A stretch of 64,000 nt of DNA from Melastoma dodecandrum (GCA_029817715.1 JARUPY010000605.1:2542001-2606000); one strand, 5' to 3'. Positions 11,347-23,089 are shown, counted from the first letter of the stretch. Numbers and translations: made by a program. The notes: generated by a model not told the origin, from the sequence alone.

Positions 11347-12645
11347 ATGGACGAGGGACCCCGCGATTTCCACGATGATTGGGAGATTTTGGGACACGGA
11401 TTGGATTCCCCCAGGTCGTCCTCGGTCGAAACCCTTGATGGGACTGCTCAAGGGATTGGGGATGAAGCTGGGGGGATGATAAAGGTTGATTATTTCGCTG
11501 TTCAGGGATCTGGGTTTTATCGCGGAGGGGATGTGAGCGAGTCCGGGGACTCGGTCGGTTCCGAGAAGCCGAGCTGGATCGATCCCGGTTCGGATAATGC
11601 TAGGTACGGGAAGGGGTTGGCGGCGGAGCTCTGGTCGGATGACTCCGTGAGCGACGAGGAGCGGAGGTTCGGGGAGTTTGAGGGGAAGAAGGCGGAGGAA
11701 GGGAGGGATGGGGTTTATTTGTATGAGAGCGAGAAGAGTGATGATGGGGTCGCCCTTGGTGCCGGTGTTGGGGAGAAAGGTGAGATCAGTCTGTATGAGA
11801 GCGTGCAGAATGAGATCAGGAAGTTTGGGGATGAGGTGCCGGTGCAGAATGATGGCGTCGTTGAGGGCGGTGATGATGGTGTTGGGATGAAGGATGAGGA
11901 GGAAAAGGACAACGAGGGTGTTACCCAGGAAGAGAGTGGGCGCGGGAGTGCGTTCGTCTGGTGGAAAGTGCCGTTTGAGCTGGTGAGATATTGTGTGATG
12001 AGGATGAATCATCCTGTTTGGACTTTCTCAGTGGCTGCTGCAGTTATGGGGGTCCTGATGTTGGGGAGGAAGTTGTACAGGATGAAGCAGAGGACCCGCG
12101 CTTTGCAGCTGAAGGTTGCCGTCGATGATAAGGTTGGCATCGATGTCCTATTTTCAATCTTTTTCCTGATTGATAGTGCTGAACTTGCATTTTCGATCAG
12201 ATTGGACTTGTGCTTCTGTGTTGCTTGGTTTGAATTTCGTGCTACTTTGTTGATCTCTTGCTTTGCTTGGCGAGTAGTTCTTGCTACTTGGTTGATCTCT
12301 TCTGCAGGAACTATTAGTATTTAATGGTTTGTTCTGATCGGGTGTACCTTCCTTCTTGATCGGGTGAACCTAATTGTCATTGAGGATTTGGGCAGTCTAA
12401 TGCTGCTCTGGGTTAATCGGAATTGATTGTTGGCCTTATGCAAGTCCTTTCTGCATAGATTCAATACATCTAAATGTCGCTATGTGGCTCATGCTTATGA
12501 TTTTCCATTGCAGAAGGTGTCTCAGGTCATGAGTCGTGCTGCCCGCCTCAACGAAGCCTTCTCCGTGGTCAGACGTGTCCCCATTGTGCGACCTGTGCTT
12601 CCTGCACCAGGAGTCGGTCCATGGCCTGCAATGAGTTTGAGGTGA
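11347..12645 (+). CDS. Single-span membrane protein with N-terminal ATG8-interacting-type motif (function unassigned)
   Basis: Two exons, 11347-12132 and 12514-12645, give 305 residues. The first ATG opens a long acidic, Gly/Glu/Asp-rich segment predicted to be disordered. At residues 10-15 it reads DDWEIL, which fits the AIM/LIR consensus (aromatic-x-x-hydrophobic after acidic residues). One membrane span lies at about 224-241 (VWTFSVAAAVMGVLMLG), followed by a basic helix and a conserved-looking end PGVGPWPAMSLR. The design (acidic cytosolic head with AIM, one span near the C-terminus) resembles plant ATG8-interacting proteins ATI1/ATI2, but the tail differs from what I remember of them, so homology is not claimed. 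Exon 2 begins KVSQVMSRAARLNEAF and its acceptor (ttgcag) is clear. Sequence just after exon 1 stays open into the intron; an intron-retained isoform would stop near 12324. Confidence 0.78.
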
Positions 12646-13223
12646 ATGGATGAACGTCTAACTGGCCAACTACCAAACCAGCTATGAGCTCGCAAAGGCG
12701 AGTGTAGAAAGCACACCAGTGTTTTTACTTTGCTTTTGCTGCCTATCTGTGCCATTTGTTAGTGGTGCATGTTGTTAGTCTTGTGCATAAGTGATGGATA
12801 TTTATCCCAGCCTGGACTCTCAGACCTGTTTCCTACTCCCGCTATCTATGTATTTACGACAAAGCGGATGATCGTTATGCGTTATGCTTTCGTGTTATAA
12901 GATTGGGGTGCGATGGCCTGATGTCGTCGGTCGTTGATGACTGGCCATCCTTTTTATATCTCTTGCTGATCCAGTGACTCGGAAAAGTTGTAATTCTGTG
13001 TATTAGGAGATGACTCATTTGGGCTGTTTAAGATACCCATTTCACCGCCTATTACAGTGTTGGTTATTGTCATATTCCATGTTAGCACTAGCAGGCGGAA
13101 CCAATTACCATCCGCGATCATAGGAACGATCGGCGGTGTGCTAATTACTGCTCATACTCTGGTTAACACTGTAAGATATTTGGCACAACAATGAGAACCT
13201 CCCACCTTCATTTCTATTTTCAG
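12646..13223. other. 3' UTR and spacer
   Basis: The 3' UTR of the upstream gene probably extends to about 12850. The rest shows no coding signal; 13080-13220 may be intron remnant attached to the cellulase exon relic that follows. Confidence 0.35.
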
Positions 13224-13456
13224 GACGAGTTGCTTTGGGAGTAGCTTGGCTTTACTGGGCAACAAACAATCCGTACTATGCCAACTTCTTGAAGTCCCTA
13301 GGTGCTAATGACGGGACATACGTCTTCAGCTGGAAAGACGAATTAACCAGCGCTCGAGTTCTCCTCGTGAGGGTATCTCTGCCTAAGGGTGAACCCTATG
13401 AAGATGTCATCCATGTGGGGTACAGCACTAAGTTCACCATAAAATACATCACATAG
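13224..13456 (+). pseudogene. Relic exon of a GH9 endoglucanase (cellulase)
   Basis: A splice-acceptor-like tttcag at 13219-13224 is followed by codons for DELLW, then a one-base frameshift, then VAWLYWATNNPYYANFL, SLGANDGTYVFSWKDEL and ARVLLVR. This order (ELxWxAAWLYxAT, then FSWDxKxxGxxVLL) is characteristic of plant glycoside hydrolase family 9. The remaining GH9 exons are not nearby, and the tail to the stop at 13456 has diverged. It is a single-exon fragment with a broken frame. Confidence 0.6.
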
Positions 13457-13519
13457 GATCATCCTTACCTTCATTTGCGAGCGACCCAAAATCAATAGGC
13501 TGCAAAGCAGGCTTCAGTT

Positions 13520-16300
13520 AATACTACAGTTGTTAAAACGTAAAGCGCACAAAAACGCACCAACCTCTCAAATCACTTTAAACGCGAAGCGCGCTTTTGA
13601 CACGTAGGTGCCAATGTTAAACGAAAAATATAATTCAACTAAGGCACTTCAAGATAAGGTCAATTCAACTTTTAATGTCATAAAACTAACGTTTTCAAAT
13701 GTGACAAAAGGACAGTAAAACACAACAATCTAAACATATAAATATATGTCGCTATTCAGGCTCTCATCATCATATTCGTAATCCACCAAGGTGTTGTCTT
13801 CATTCGCATCTCCATCAATCTCCTCCTCGACGTCGGTATGGACTTCATCATCATTATCAAACATTCTCGAACTACTTGAACCTCTGCGTTCCTCACAACG
13901 TGATGAACATCTAACGCCCCATCACCGACTAGTAGCTACTCATCTTGCTCTTCTTCCATCTCACCGACTAGCCACTCATTACAATAATCAATATCATCCA
14001 TATAAAGAGGATCAATGGTATCTCGTACATCATATCTTGCTTTGAGATTTTGGTTGTACTTCACAAATACTAAGGTCTAGTAACTTTTGATGTTCAAGTC
14101 GATTCATCTTCTTAGAATGAATCTCATTGGAAAAACAGCATTTGAAATGGTCATAATAGAAATAAGAAACAATACATGTTAATGGATGAAGAAGGGGCTT
14201 ACATGCCCTATCCATTGCTTCATAAATATATCCCATGGCCGGCTTCTTCTCATTATCCACAAGCTGAAGGACCATCACAAGCGAACCCATCACTTGAAGT
14301 GCATATAGTACACTATCCCAAAAAGTTCTCCTGGACACAATTCCGGACACCTTTTTCCGTTTAGCCGTCTTGGATAACTTGTTCGTCTCCCATTCCTATG
14401 AAAAGTGTATATATATTATCAATTCAACAAATAACTTGTACATAACATATGAATACCTAAGAGGAAAATACCTGAGATAAGAACATCTTTTTTATGTTAT
14501 TTTTCAGTAGATGTAGCCTTTGCAACGTAAGAAATCTCGTTGCAAATCTTGTAACTCCATGTCGGATCTAACTCTTTTTTCTCTGTACGATCTCATAACA
14601 TTCAAAACACTGCCATGATTATATATAAAGCCTACTAAGAAAACTGGCATGCTCGATAGTTCTCTGTACTTACGGATTCTTTCCGATATCTTCCAACATG
14701 AGGTCAATACAATGAGCGGCACAAGGAGTCCAATACTTATGCTTTCTCTTAGTCTGATGCAACTTTCCTGTATTCATTACAAAAGTACGATGCTTGCATA
14801 GGAAAAACTTGTATAAGAAACGTGATATTAAAATTTAAAGTGTGTCCTACCAGCTAATACGTAGTTATTTCCGTTGTCAGTAATGACTTGTACGATGTTC
14901 TTCTCTCCAATCTCATCAACAAACTGATCTAACAATTCAAATAACTTTTCTCCCGTCTTTGAATAGGCCGATGCATCAATGGATTTAATAAACATGCTGC
15001 CCTTCGAATAATGGACCAAGAAGTTGATCAAACTTTTACTTCTTCTGTCTGTCCATCCATCAGACATTATCGAACAACCACTATCGAACCAACTATCCGC
15101 ATGATCTTTCATCAATTCATTCGTATAAGCAACCTCATCCTTGAGAAGCGGAACTCACAACTCATAGTAACTCGACAGCTTCAAATTAGGACCATATCTT
15201 CCAATGTATAAGAAACGTGAGATTAAAATTTAAAGTGTGTCTTACCAACTAATACGTAGTTACTTCCGTTGACAGTAATGACTTGTACGATGTTCTTCTC
15301 TCCAATCTCATCAACAAACTGATCTAACAATTCAAATAACTTTTCTCCCATCTTCTAATAGGCCGATGCATCAACGGATTTAATAAACATGCTGCCCTTT
15401 GAAGAATGCACCAAGAAGTTGATCAAACTTTTACCTCTTCTGTCTGTCCATCGATCAGACATTAACGAACAACCACTATCGGACCAACTATCCACATGAT
15501 CTTTCATCAATTCATTCGTATAAGCAACCTCATCCTTGAGAAGCGGAACTCGCAACTCATAGTAACTCGACGGCTTCAAATTAGGACCATATCTTCCAAT
15601 ATCCTCCACCATCTTACCAAAAGTTGGTAATTTCACAGCATTAAAAGAAAAGCCAGCTTGATAAAACCATCTAGTAATGCTCCGTATGGTCCTTTGTCGC
15701 GCCTCTTTGTCACATGCATCCACCACACTTTGCTATCTCATCTTGCCCTTCTCCATTAAGAATAAATCCATATGACCTTTTCCCTTAATTATTTTCTGAG
15801 ATACTTCCCCACTTGATCGTACAAGGGGATCATCCACTTCTATTTGGATGTCGTCGTCGATTAGGATGGATGTAGTACTTCCAATCGCTTCTAGACATGA
15901 TATCCTTGCCTCGTCCATCTTACTTCGTAACTCATCCTTCACCTCTTGAGAACATTTTGCACATGATCTAGCATTTCTAAAGGATCCTATTTGGTATTGC
16001 TTTGCACGGTAAATACCGCCATTCGACGTATAGCCACAAAAATTGCAAGCCACCTCATTCGGGTGTTTTGGATCTTTCACGTAATTGTACTTCCAGCCAA
16101 TATCTCTTTTCGAATATTTGTCTGATGAATCCATTCCTAATATCAGTCCCGACAAACAACAAAAGATTTGATCAGATATCGAAGAAATCAAAACCCACAG
16201 TGAGCGTTTGGGGGGAGAGACGCAAGAAATCAGAAATCGAAAGCATCAGAATTAAGAAATCGAAGAAACCCACATCAACAAATTTGATCAGAAACCCACA
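13520..16300 (-). mobile_element. Second hAT-type transposon relic (BED finger plus DUF659 class), right end lost
   Basis: Minus-strand coding starts at about 16133 with MDSSDKYSKRD and a BED-like finger (CNFCGYT...QIGSFRNARSCAKC). It continues through EVKDELRSKMDEA, then the DUF659 region (FSFNAVKLPTFGKMVEDIG, LLKDEVAYTNELMKDHVDSW, SLMSDRWTDRRGKSLINFLV, GEKLFELLDQFVDEIGEKNIVQVITDN). Further fragments lie at 14722-14504 and 14350-14030. An acidic hAT C-terminus with MDDIDYCNEWLVGEMEEE is near 14000-13935. Stops separate all parts. The left end near 13530 has an AACGTAAAGCGCAC terminal-type sequence. No matching inverted copy was seen on the right, where G-rich repeats and a gypsy fragment follow, so no target duplication could be set. 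Confidence 0.8.
14811..15600. repeat. 395-bp tandem duplication inside the hAT relic
   Basis: 14811-15205 and 15206-15600 are near-identical head-to-tail copies; both begin GTATAAGAAACGTGA and end TAGGACCATATCTTCCAAT. The unit covers the DUF659 part of the transposase from the tryptophan-rich SDxWTDRR segment to the ITDN/ITVN segment. The copies differ at scattered positions, so the duplication is not very recent. It shows the coding region was already non-functional. Confidence 0.9.
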
Positions 16301-16314
16301 GTGAGCATCTAGGT

Positions 16315-16490
16315 CCGGCGGGGTGGCGGGGAGGAATGCTATTCGGCAGGGCTTCTGGGAGGGAGGGCGTCCGACGGGGTGACTGGTAGGGAGGCTCTCC
16401 GGTGTGGCGTCTGGGAGGGAGGGCGTCCGACGGGGCCTCTGGGAGGGAGGCTCTCCGACGGGGCATCTTGGGGGAGGCTCTCCGTTGTTT
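16315..16490. repeat. G-rich minisatellite
   Basis: About five degenerate units of roughly 30-35 bases built from TCTGGGAGGGAGG, CTCTCCG and CGTCCGACGGGG. The plus strand has many GGG runs and could form G-quadruplexes. It separates the hAT relic from the gypsy fragment. Confidence 0.7.
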
Positions 16491-16589
16491 CTGGCGCGGA
16501 GAAAAGGGAAAATATGGTTTAGGGACCGTTACGGTAGAGAAAAGGGAGATAGGAGCTGTGTTGATTTAGATAAAGCAACTCCAATAATG

Positions 16590-17640
16590 CTGAAAACGCA
16601 AGGACTTTGTGGGTCACACCAATCCGGGGTAAAGATGTGCTGGATCATATGAAGGCACGGCTTTTATTGGCCATCAATGATCAAGAACTGTATCGAAATA
16701 GCCAAAGGATGTCGGGAGTGCCAACGACATGGTCCGACAACGCGTGCTCTAGCAACAGAGCTACTCCTAGTTATCAAACCTTGGCCCTTCAAGACGTGGG
16801 CGCTAGATATAATAGGGAAGATACATCCTCATTCCAGTCGAGGGGATGCTTTTATTCTAATAGCGGCCGATTACTTCACTAAATGGGTAAAAGCCAAAGT
16901 CTATAAGAAAATAGACCACAACGAAGTTAATTTCTGCGAACTTATATTATATATAGATTTGGAATTCCACAGAATATTGTTGTCGATAATGGGACGACAT
17001 TCAATAACCTTAAAGTAAAAGACTTCGCAGAAGAATTTGGTTTCACAATTACAAATTCCACACCATACTACCCTCAGGCAAACGGGCAGGTTGAAGACAC
17101 CAACAAACTAATCAAGAACAATATCCAAAAGATGATCGGTTTTAATCCACGAAAGTAGCATGAATTGTTAGACGATACCTTATGGGCTTTGCGAGTCGCT
17201 AAACGAGAGAGCACTGGAGAGTCTTCATTCGCATTAGTATATGGTCATGACGCAGTGTTACCCATTAAGGTGCGGTATAAGTCGCTACGTGTTAGTCGAC
17301 CTTGGCTGCAAGATGAGGCTATGTACATAGCTTTAGAGGAGTTAGAGCGAAAGATGTTAGAAGTGGTAGAGAGAAAAGAGGTACACAGAAAAAAATAACC
17401 CAACATTATAACAAAAAGGTAGTTCATAAACATTTATGAGTAGGAGATCTGGTGTGGAAAATGGTGCTGCCTGTGAGATCAAAGGAACAAGTCCTGGGCA
17501 AATGGTCTCCAAATTGGGAAAGGTCATATCAGGTGATTGAAACATATTCAGCAAATAGCTATAGACTGTCACTCTCGAAGGGGTCAAACAACCGCTGAAA
17601 ATCAATGACAAGTACTTGAAGCCTTATAAAAGGACAATAT
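16590..17640 (+). pseudogene. Ty3/gypsy integrase fragment
   Basis: Frames shift several times. Visible parts are a zinc-binding remnant with KGCRECQRHG, the core start PFKTWALDIIGKI and AADYFTKWVKAKVYKKI (about 16677-16930), then FTITNSTPYYPQANGQVE (about 17040-17110). The motif order D...D/N..E of an rve core is recognisable, with VDNGT in a shifted frame near 16985. Next comes ESSFALVYGHDAVLP (17165-17395). A post-core segment LGKWSPNWERSYQVIE follows at about 17490-17540. In-frame stops such as that near 17157 make it non-functional. Confidence 0.85.
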
Positions 17641-19289
17641 GGGGGTCTCACAAAAGGACTTTAAGAGAACTGTAGATCCCCTAAATTGGCCATTAAAGTA
17701 ACACAGTCATCGTTAATCAAGTTTTAATCACATGTGATTAGGATAAGATTAACCTTAAGTTTTCATAAAAATCATTGAACATGATTAGCGATACTTGATT
17801 ACTTTTTATTGTCTTTGAACATGATTAGGTAATCAATAATTAATTTTTCTAAACGTGGTTAGGTTATTGATTTTAAACTAAAATTAGCTACATGAAACTA
17901 ATTTGCATTTTTTTTAGGTTACGAACATATTTAAAACTTTCAAAATAATATATATATAAAAAAACCATTTTAAAATTTTTACCAAAAAAAAATCATTTGT
18001 TTTCGTACATTCATGATCACGTGGGAAAGAGAATTTGCATGATGAATGGATTACTTTGTTTTGATTGCTCGAAATATGCAATTTCTGTTTGATTTGCCTC
18101 ACTATCAAGGAAACTAGGATCATCCTACCCGGTGGTGGCATCAACCTTATCCCCACGGCCTCATCCTTTGTAAAAAAAAAAAAGGGAAATAGGGAAACAA
18201 TCCTAGGCGATTTTTGGACTTTCCTGATTTTGATTAAACCATACACACAACCTTAGAGGGGAGGGGAGGGACGATTCCTCAAAAAAAATTTACCTCTAGG
18301 ACAACGACTCACAACGGTAGTCTCGACAGAGACATATCACTCACATCCAGACGTTTCATCCCACAACCTAGCAACCCCAAGGTAGGTTCGGCAGTAGTAA
18401 TTTGGAAAACCCTACGTCATTAACTCAGGCCAACACCATCAAATTCCGCTCAACATCGAGTAGCAACACCAGCAACAAGGAACAAATAATCCACCCCGAC
18501 GATCTCCTTTGCAAAAGTAGCAAATTCCTCCGAGCTTAAGTGTTCCCGTCGTCAATAAAGATGGGTGTCTTAAACTTCTCGCGGCTGCACATCAGCGTCG
18601 CGAGAAGTCGTCTTATATTTTGACCAATTATTTACCTGTGCAGGAATAGCAGGGAGGGAAGAAGTCGACTTCCCCTAACATCCATCAGTACAAACGGTCA
18701 TAATCAGCGACAACGGCTTCTCTTGGCTCCCTAACCGACGGAAGCTCTGAATGCCACACCACCCACTGGCTTTCCCACCGACCACATGGAGGCAAGACAG
18801 AGACCCCCACAGCAGGCAACTCCGGTCGACCCCAAGGTGGTTCTTCTTCTAGCGGATTCAGCAGCGAGCAACTCATATCCCAGTGACAACCCATGCCTAT
18901 GGTAGAAGAGTTTCCCTTCTTCGCGACACCGGAGGAAACCTCTTATCCCAAATCCAGTAGATTCCAGATCTCTGGGAACAATTCGTTTAAAAGTAAGTCT
19001 GAGTGAAAGTCGGTGGAACCGATGACTATAAAGAGGTCGCAGCAGCCAAAAGAGTATGGGCGACCAGAAAATCACAAAAACATAAAACCAAAAGCAGTGA
19101 GAAAGGAAATCAGTTTGTTTTCACCCAACGGGGTAACACCCAGCATCTTAAACCCTAAGTTCTAGGGATCGTGTAGAAGCATCCGCGAAGAGAAGAGTCA
19201 AGACCTTCTTCCTATTTTGTTTCATGACTACCTCGTTCCGTTGACGAAACCATGACATTAAGTCTTTCCGATCCTGAGTGGAGGAGTCA
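17641..19289. other. Non-coding interior of the Tat element
   Basis: 17690-18000 is AT-rich; 18250-19250 is more balanced and has only short chance frames. It lies between the integrase and the antisense ORF, where Tat elements have a long non-coding spacer. No gene is supported. Confidence 0.5.
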
Positions 19290-22041
19290 TGGGCAGTTCA
19301 CTCAACCAATAAAGCATCAATGACGGAGACCCTGTCCCCAAGTTCTTTCTCTAGTGTGACAAGCTGAGAGATACGGGTCTTCACGTCTGAAAGCTGGGAT
19401 GACAAGTCAGCCTGCCGCCTGCAAAGGAGTTGAACGTCGGCTGCTGCTTCAGCTTGAGTTCTCTGGGTCTCCTTAATCTTAAGCTCTGCGTTACTGAGAG
19501 TGGCGAGATCCGACCACTAAGTCCAGAATTCTTCTTTGAAGCTCAGACAGGCAACAAGCAACTCATCAGTTGCTCTAGGAGATTCCTCAATGGCTGAGAT
19601 GTAGTTTTGTAGAGTCTTGAATTCCACTTAAGAAAATATGCTTTTTCGGAAAGTTAACAACCTGAGCAATGAGTCCCTTAAGCTTTTCAGCCTCGCTTGG
19701 TGGTGGGGTAGTTTCTTTCAACAATCCCAACGAGCCTTCCCCTGATGCTTTAGAAAGTTCCTCAATTGTTTGGGGGACAGGGGATAGGTCGACCGGATTC
19801 GAAGCTAAAGTAGTCTTAAGGGTCTGAGGGCAGCTATCTCCCACTCCAGGGGTCTATTGTTCCGCAGCTTTGATGACTTCTACAACTGCAGTAGACTCAT
19901 GGCGAGAAGTATTCATATCCAAGTTCTCGGAAAACTGTAAAAAGAGATAGTAAGCATCATGTTAAGAGAACAAAGCAATTAAGAAAGTGAATACCCTAAC
20001 ATTTGAGGGGCCAGCCTTAGTAATTGGCGCAAGAAGGATTGTAAACTTAGCAGGGTCCAACCCAAGGAGATTTGGTCCCCACATAATGTTAGTTAGTATG
20101 AGATGGATAAAGAAGAGTATGAAGACAAGAAAATACTTACTCGACTAGTGGTAGATCATGGGCTCTAATGGTAGATCCTGGGCTGAGGTTGAAACGTCAG
20201 AGGTTCGGATGCTTTCGCCACTAGGACAGTAAGGAAGAACAATTCTGCGTTGTTTACTGAGAGTAATAGACAGGGGTTCTGTATCCTCTGGGTCAGAATC
20301 TGCTGGCGAAGATGCTCTCTTCCGGGAAGTTTTTTCCTTGATTTGTTTGGGCTGTTTCTCAACTTTGACCTGCTTTCCCTTTGCAGACTTCACTAGTCCT
20401 TGTTGACGAGAGCGAGTCATACGGCCAGCAGGAAGAGGGTTGCGTTCGGGAGAAGAAGTCTCCGAATCAATCTCAAAAGCTGGACAACAGGGAAGGATTA
20501 GTAGGAAGATTTCACAAAGGAATGAAAGCAAGAGACATACTGATCGGCCTTTTCCCGGTCTTCAGCATCATTTCTAGCGAGAAATGGAGATAAGGCTCCT
20601 TAGAATTGTCCAAGAAAAGCATATGCGCCCACAACTTATGATAGACAATGGTCCATAAAGCAGAAAACAACTCCGTGGCATGGACGGGTATGGAATCCAA
20701 AGGAAACTCCATGTGGCACAGTTTAGACCTTTCTGAGATAAGAATCAAGGAGGCCTGGAGATTATCCTCCGACAGAATACTACTCGTTCTTGAATGCAAA
20801 GGGTTGTTGATTGAATCTGCAAAAGGGACTGCGGAACTCTGTATAAAGCCGGGTTGTCTCACGCAAAACTGTGGATTATAGACTTCGTAGCAAAAATCAC
20901 TGCAATGAGCACATATGAGGTCCCTGCTGGTCAGAACAGCGTCCCAATACAAGCCCGGAGTCAATCTCTGTCGACGTTTCAAGATAGTGTGGCCAGAAGG
21001 AAAAGGAAGCCAGTTGCGTCGGTCGCCTCTGCCGGGGTCCGCCAAGTGATGCATGTGGCCTATCACAGAGGGATTAAGCCAATCGTCCTTTGATCGACAA
21101 CAGGAGCGCAAAATATGGGCACCATAGCAGTCAACCTTGGTAGCTCACGAATGCATTTGGAAACCAATCAGTCCGGGTATCCAAACACAGAATCATAAAT
21201 GAACAAGTCACAATGGGCCACCGGCTGGAAATCTAGGGAAATTCTGAGGACTTATTGTTCTCATGTAGACTCTGGTATACTAAGCCAAGGAGAAATGGAG
21301 CAAAAGCTAGTTTGGATCCGGTTGTGCTAAGAAAATTAGCAATGCCGTAAATTAACTTGGGGACTCTTTTCTCAGAAAAACAGAACACATACTTGCTAAG
21401 CCAAACTGAAAAGAATTCGACTTCTTGTTCTCTACCCCAAGCATCGAAATTGCGAGATCCTTTGGCCAATTTCAGATGAGCTTCTGCAGTACTCAGAATC
21501 TGAATCATTTCACTAGGGTTGTGATCACCATCAGAAGAGTAAAGTCGAATAGGAGCACCAGTCACAGAGCAGTTGGTCAGGAAAGTTATATCCTCTAGAG
21601 TAATTGACATGGGACCTTCTGGGAAGAAGAGACAGTTTACGGAGTCATTCCAGAAAGGAAGTAGACTCGCACATACCCGAGGATCACACTTATTGGTGGA
21701 AATGGATAGCTGAAAGAAATCCCATATGTCACAGACCTTCAGCTTGTATTCGAGGTTTTTGAGCCAGCATGTAAACCACCTGGACATGACAGACTTTTGC
21801 ACTGGGGGGAAACACAAAAACCGCTTCGGCCTTCCCAGTTTAGGGGTTTGACAAAGCTGTCTTGGCAAAGGGGGATGGTGTTTGCTGTGATGTGGTAGTT
21901 GTGTGGAACAAGCTTTGGGAAGAGCGCTTGCGCAAGAACTGGACCTAGGGTTAGACCCTCTCCACGAGAATCAGCGATCTTGACGATGCCTGAAGGATCA
22001 GCACGATGCTGATGCCATTGGAAGGCAATGTAGTCCGACAT
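19290..22041 (-). pseudogene. Antisense ORF with plant mobile domain (PMD / putative gypsy-type transposon family), broken
   Basis: Translation starts at 22041 (MSDYIAFQWHQH). One frameshift near 21790-21830, at a C-run, moves to the frame of 21868-21233. This holds the PMD core: VMSRWFTCWLKNLE, LPFWNDSVNCLFFPEGPMSI, TLEDITFLT, then REQEVEFFSVWLSKYVF. Later parts are at 21111-20512 (LTPGLYWDAV), a basic low-complexity hinge at 20531-20145 (SRQQGLVKSAKGKQVKVEK), a PVPQTIEELSKASGEG segment at 19844-19587, and a C-terminal coiled coil at about 19500-19300 (ADLSSQLSDVKTRISQLV). Stops and shifts separate these blocks unless some are introns. The family has no proven enzymatic role; in Tat elements it is the antisense additional ORF. 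Confidence 0.75.
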
Positions 22042-22269
22042 GGTGAACAGAGGTTTTGGTTAAGGTTTGTGGAGAAGCAAGAGAAAGAAGAAAGCTCTGG
22101 CGAGGGAAATTTAGCAAGGAAGGAAATGAGGGGTCTTTGGGCTCTTATTTCAAATTCAAACCTGACAGGTGCTCAGGCGACATACGTCACCTCAGCAAAA
22201 AAGGGCGCTTATTTTAACATAACGGAAAATCTTGGGCCTAACTTAAATATGGCCCTTACAGAGACTTAT

Positions 22270-23060
22270 TGTAATAGTCCACTGAAATAAAGTTAAAAGA
22301 TACAAACCCGTACTAAGTCTACGAAGGGAAGAAAGCTGTCAAGTCTACAAGAGACTAAGCTGACAGGCAATGCCCCAGTCTACCAGGATCAAGTAGATAC
22401 CGAGATTCTCGGAGGTTAGTTGAGAGGGCCACGTCTTGAAAAGATATTCTAATAGAGGAAAATCTTGAACGTGGCGCATATCCTAAACAAGTCAAGATTC
22501 AGTATAAAAGGGAAAAATCTTGCCTAAGAAAAGGACGATAATCATCTAAGGCCAAAAAGTACATTGATTGTTAATAGCTCTCAGTCTTCAGTCTTCAGGC
22601 GTCCAGACCAGAGTGAGCTCGTAGGACCCTTGGTATCCTTTCCACCGTCAGGGTGAGCTCGTAGGGGCCCTTGACACCTAAACTCCGCCTTCCTTTCCAC
22701 CGTCAGGGTGAGCTCTCAAGGCCCTTGACATCCAAATTTCGCCTTCACTTCATTGCTAGGGTGAGCTCATAGGGCCCTTAGTATCTAAATCCATCTCTAC
22801 CTTCGTCCATACTCCGTCCGTCATACCACCAGAGACCAAATTCCACCGCTCTAGTCCGCAAGTTCACGGCGTCAGCAGCAAGTCTACGGCGTCACCACCG
22901 TCCGCATCATCAATCTTTTTGCTTTTTCATGCTATAAGCTTTTTCGTTCAGTTGTAAGACATCGTTTGACATCATCTATTAATATAATTCATCTGTTTTT
23001 CATTACTAGCCACCACATCTGAACCCCTATGAGTGTCCGTGCCAAATATTTCTGACGTGA
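22270..23060 (+). repeat. LTR-like block with TATA box and internal tandem repeats
   Basis: A TATA box sits in AGTATAAAAGGG (22501-22512), followed about 100 bases later by four repeats marked by GTGAGCTC at 22613, 22653, 22708 and 22761 (spacing 40, 55 and 53). Each is followed by a GGCCCTTGACAC-type segment. An A/T-rich polyadenylation-like stretch lies at 22920-23000, and a GTTTTCGACGGGAACACC segment at about 23063-23080. This layout is that of a retrotransposon LTR oriented like the upstream integrase. Exact TG..CA ends are not certain. Confidence 0.55.
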
Positions 23061-23089
23061 TCTGTTTTCGACGGGAACACCTATCCCCC

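Larger units (their letters stand above)
16590..23060 (+). mobile_element. 3' part of a Tat-lineage Ty3/gypsy retrotransposon with antisense plant-mobile-domain ORF
   Basis: Three parts occur in the order known for Tat elements such as Retand: the end of pol (integrase, plus strand, 16590-17640), a non-coding spacer, an additional ORF in antisense (PMD/gypsy-type transposon family, minus strand, 22041-19290), then an LTR-like block with TATA box on the plus strand (about 22270-23060). Gag, protease, RT and the 5' LTR are missing, so the copy is 5'-truncated near 16590, next to the second hAT relic. The precise LTR edges and target duplication could not be fixed by eye. Confidence 0.68.

Noticed and set aside
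11347..12012. 242-residue minus-strand frame opposite the acidic membrane-protein gene
   Set aside because: Antisense shadow of a GA-rich exon; composition (His/Pro/Leu) follows from the opposite strand.
22041..22290. 94-residue plus-strand frame opposite the PMD start
   Set aside because: Overlaps the PMD gene start and the LTR region and has no motif; shadow frame.
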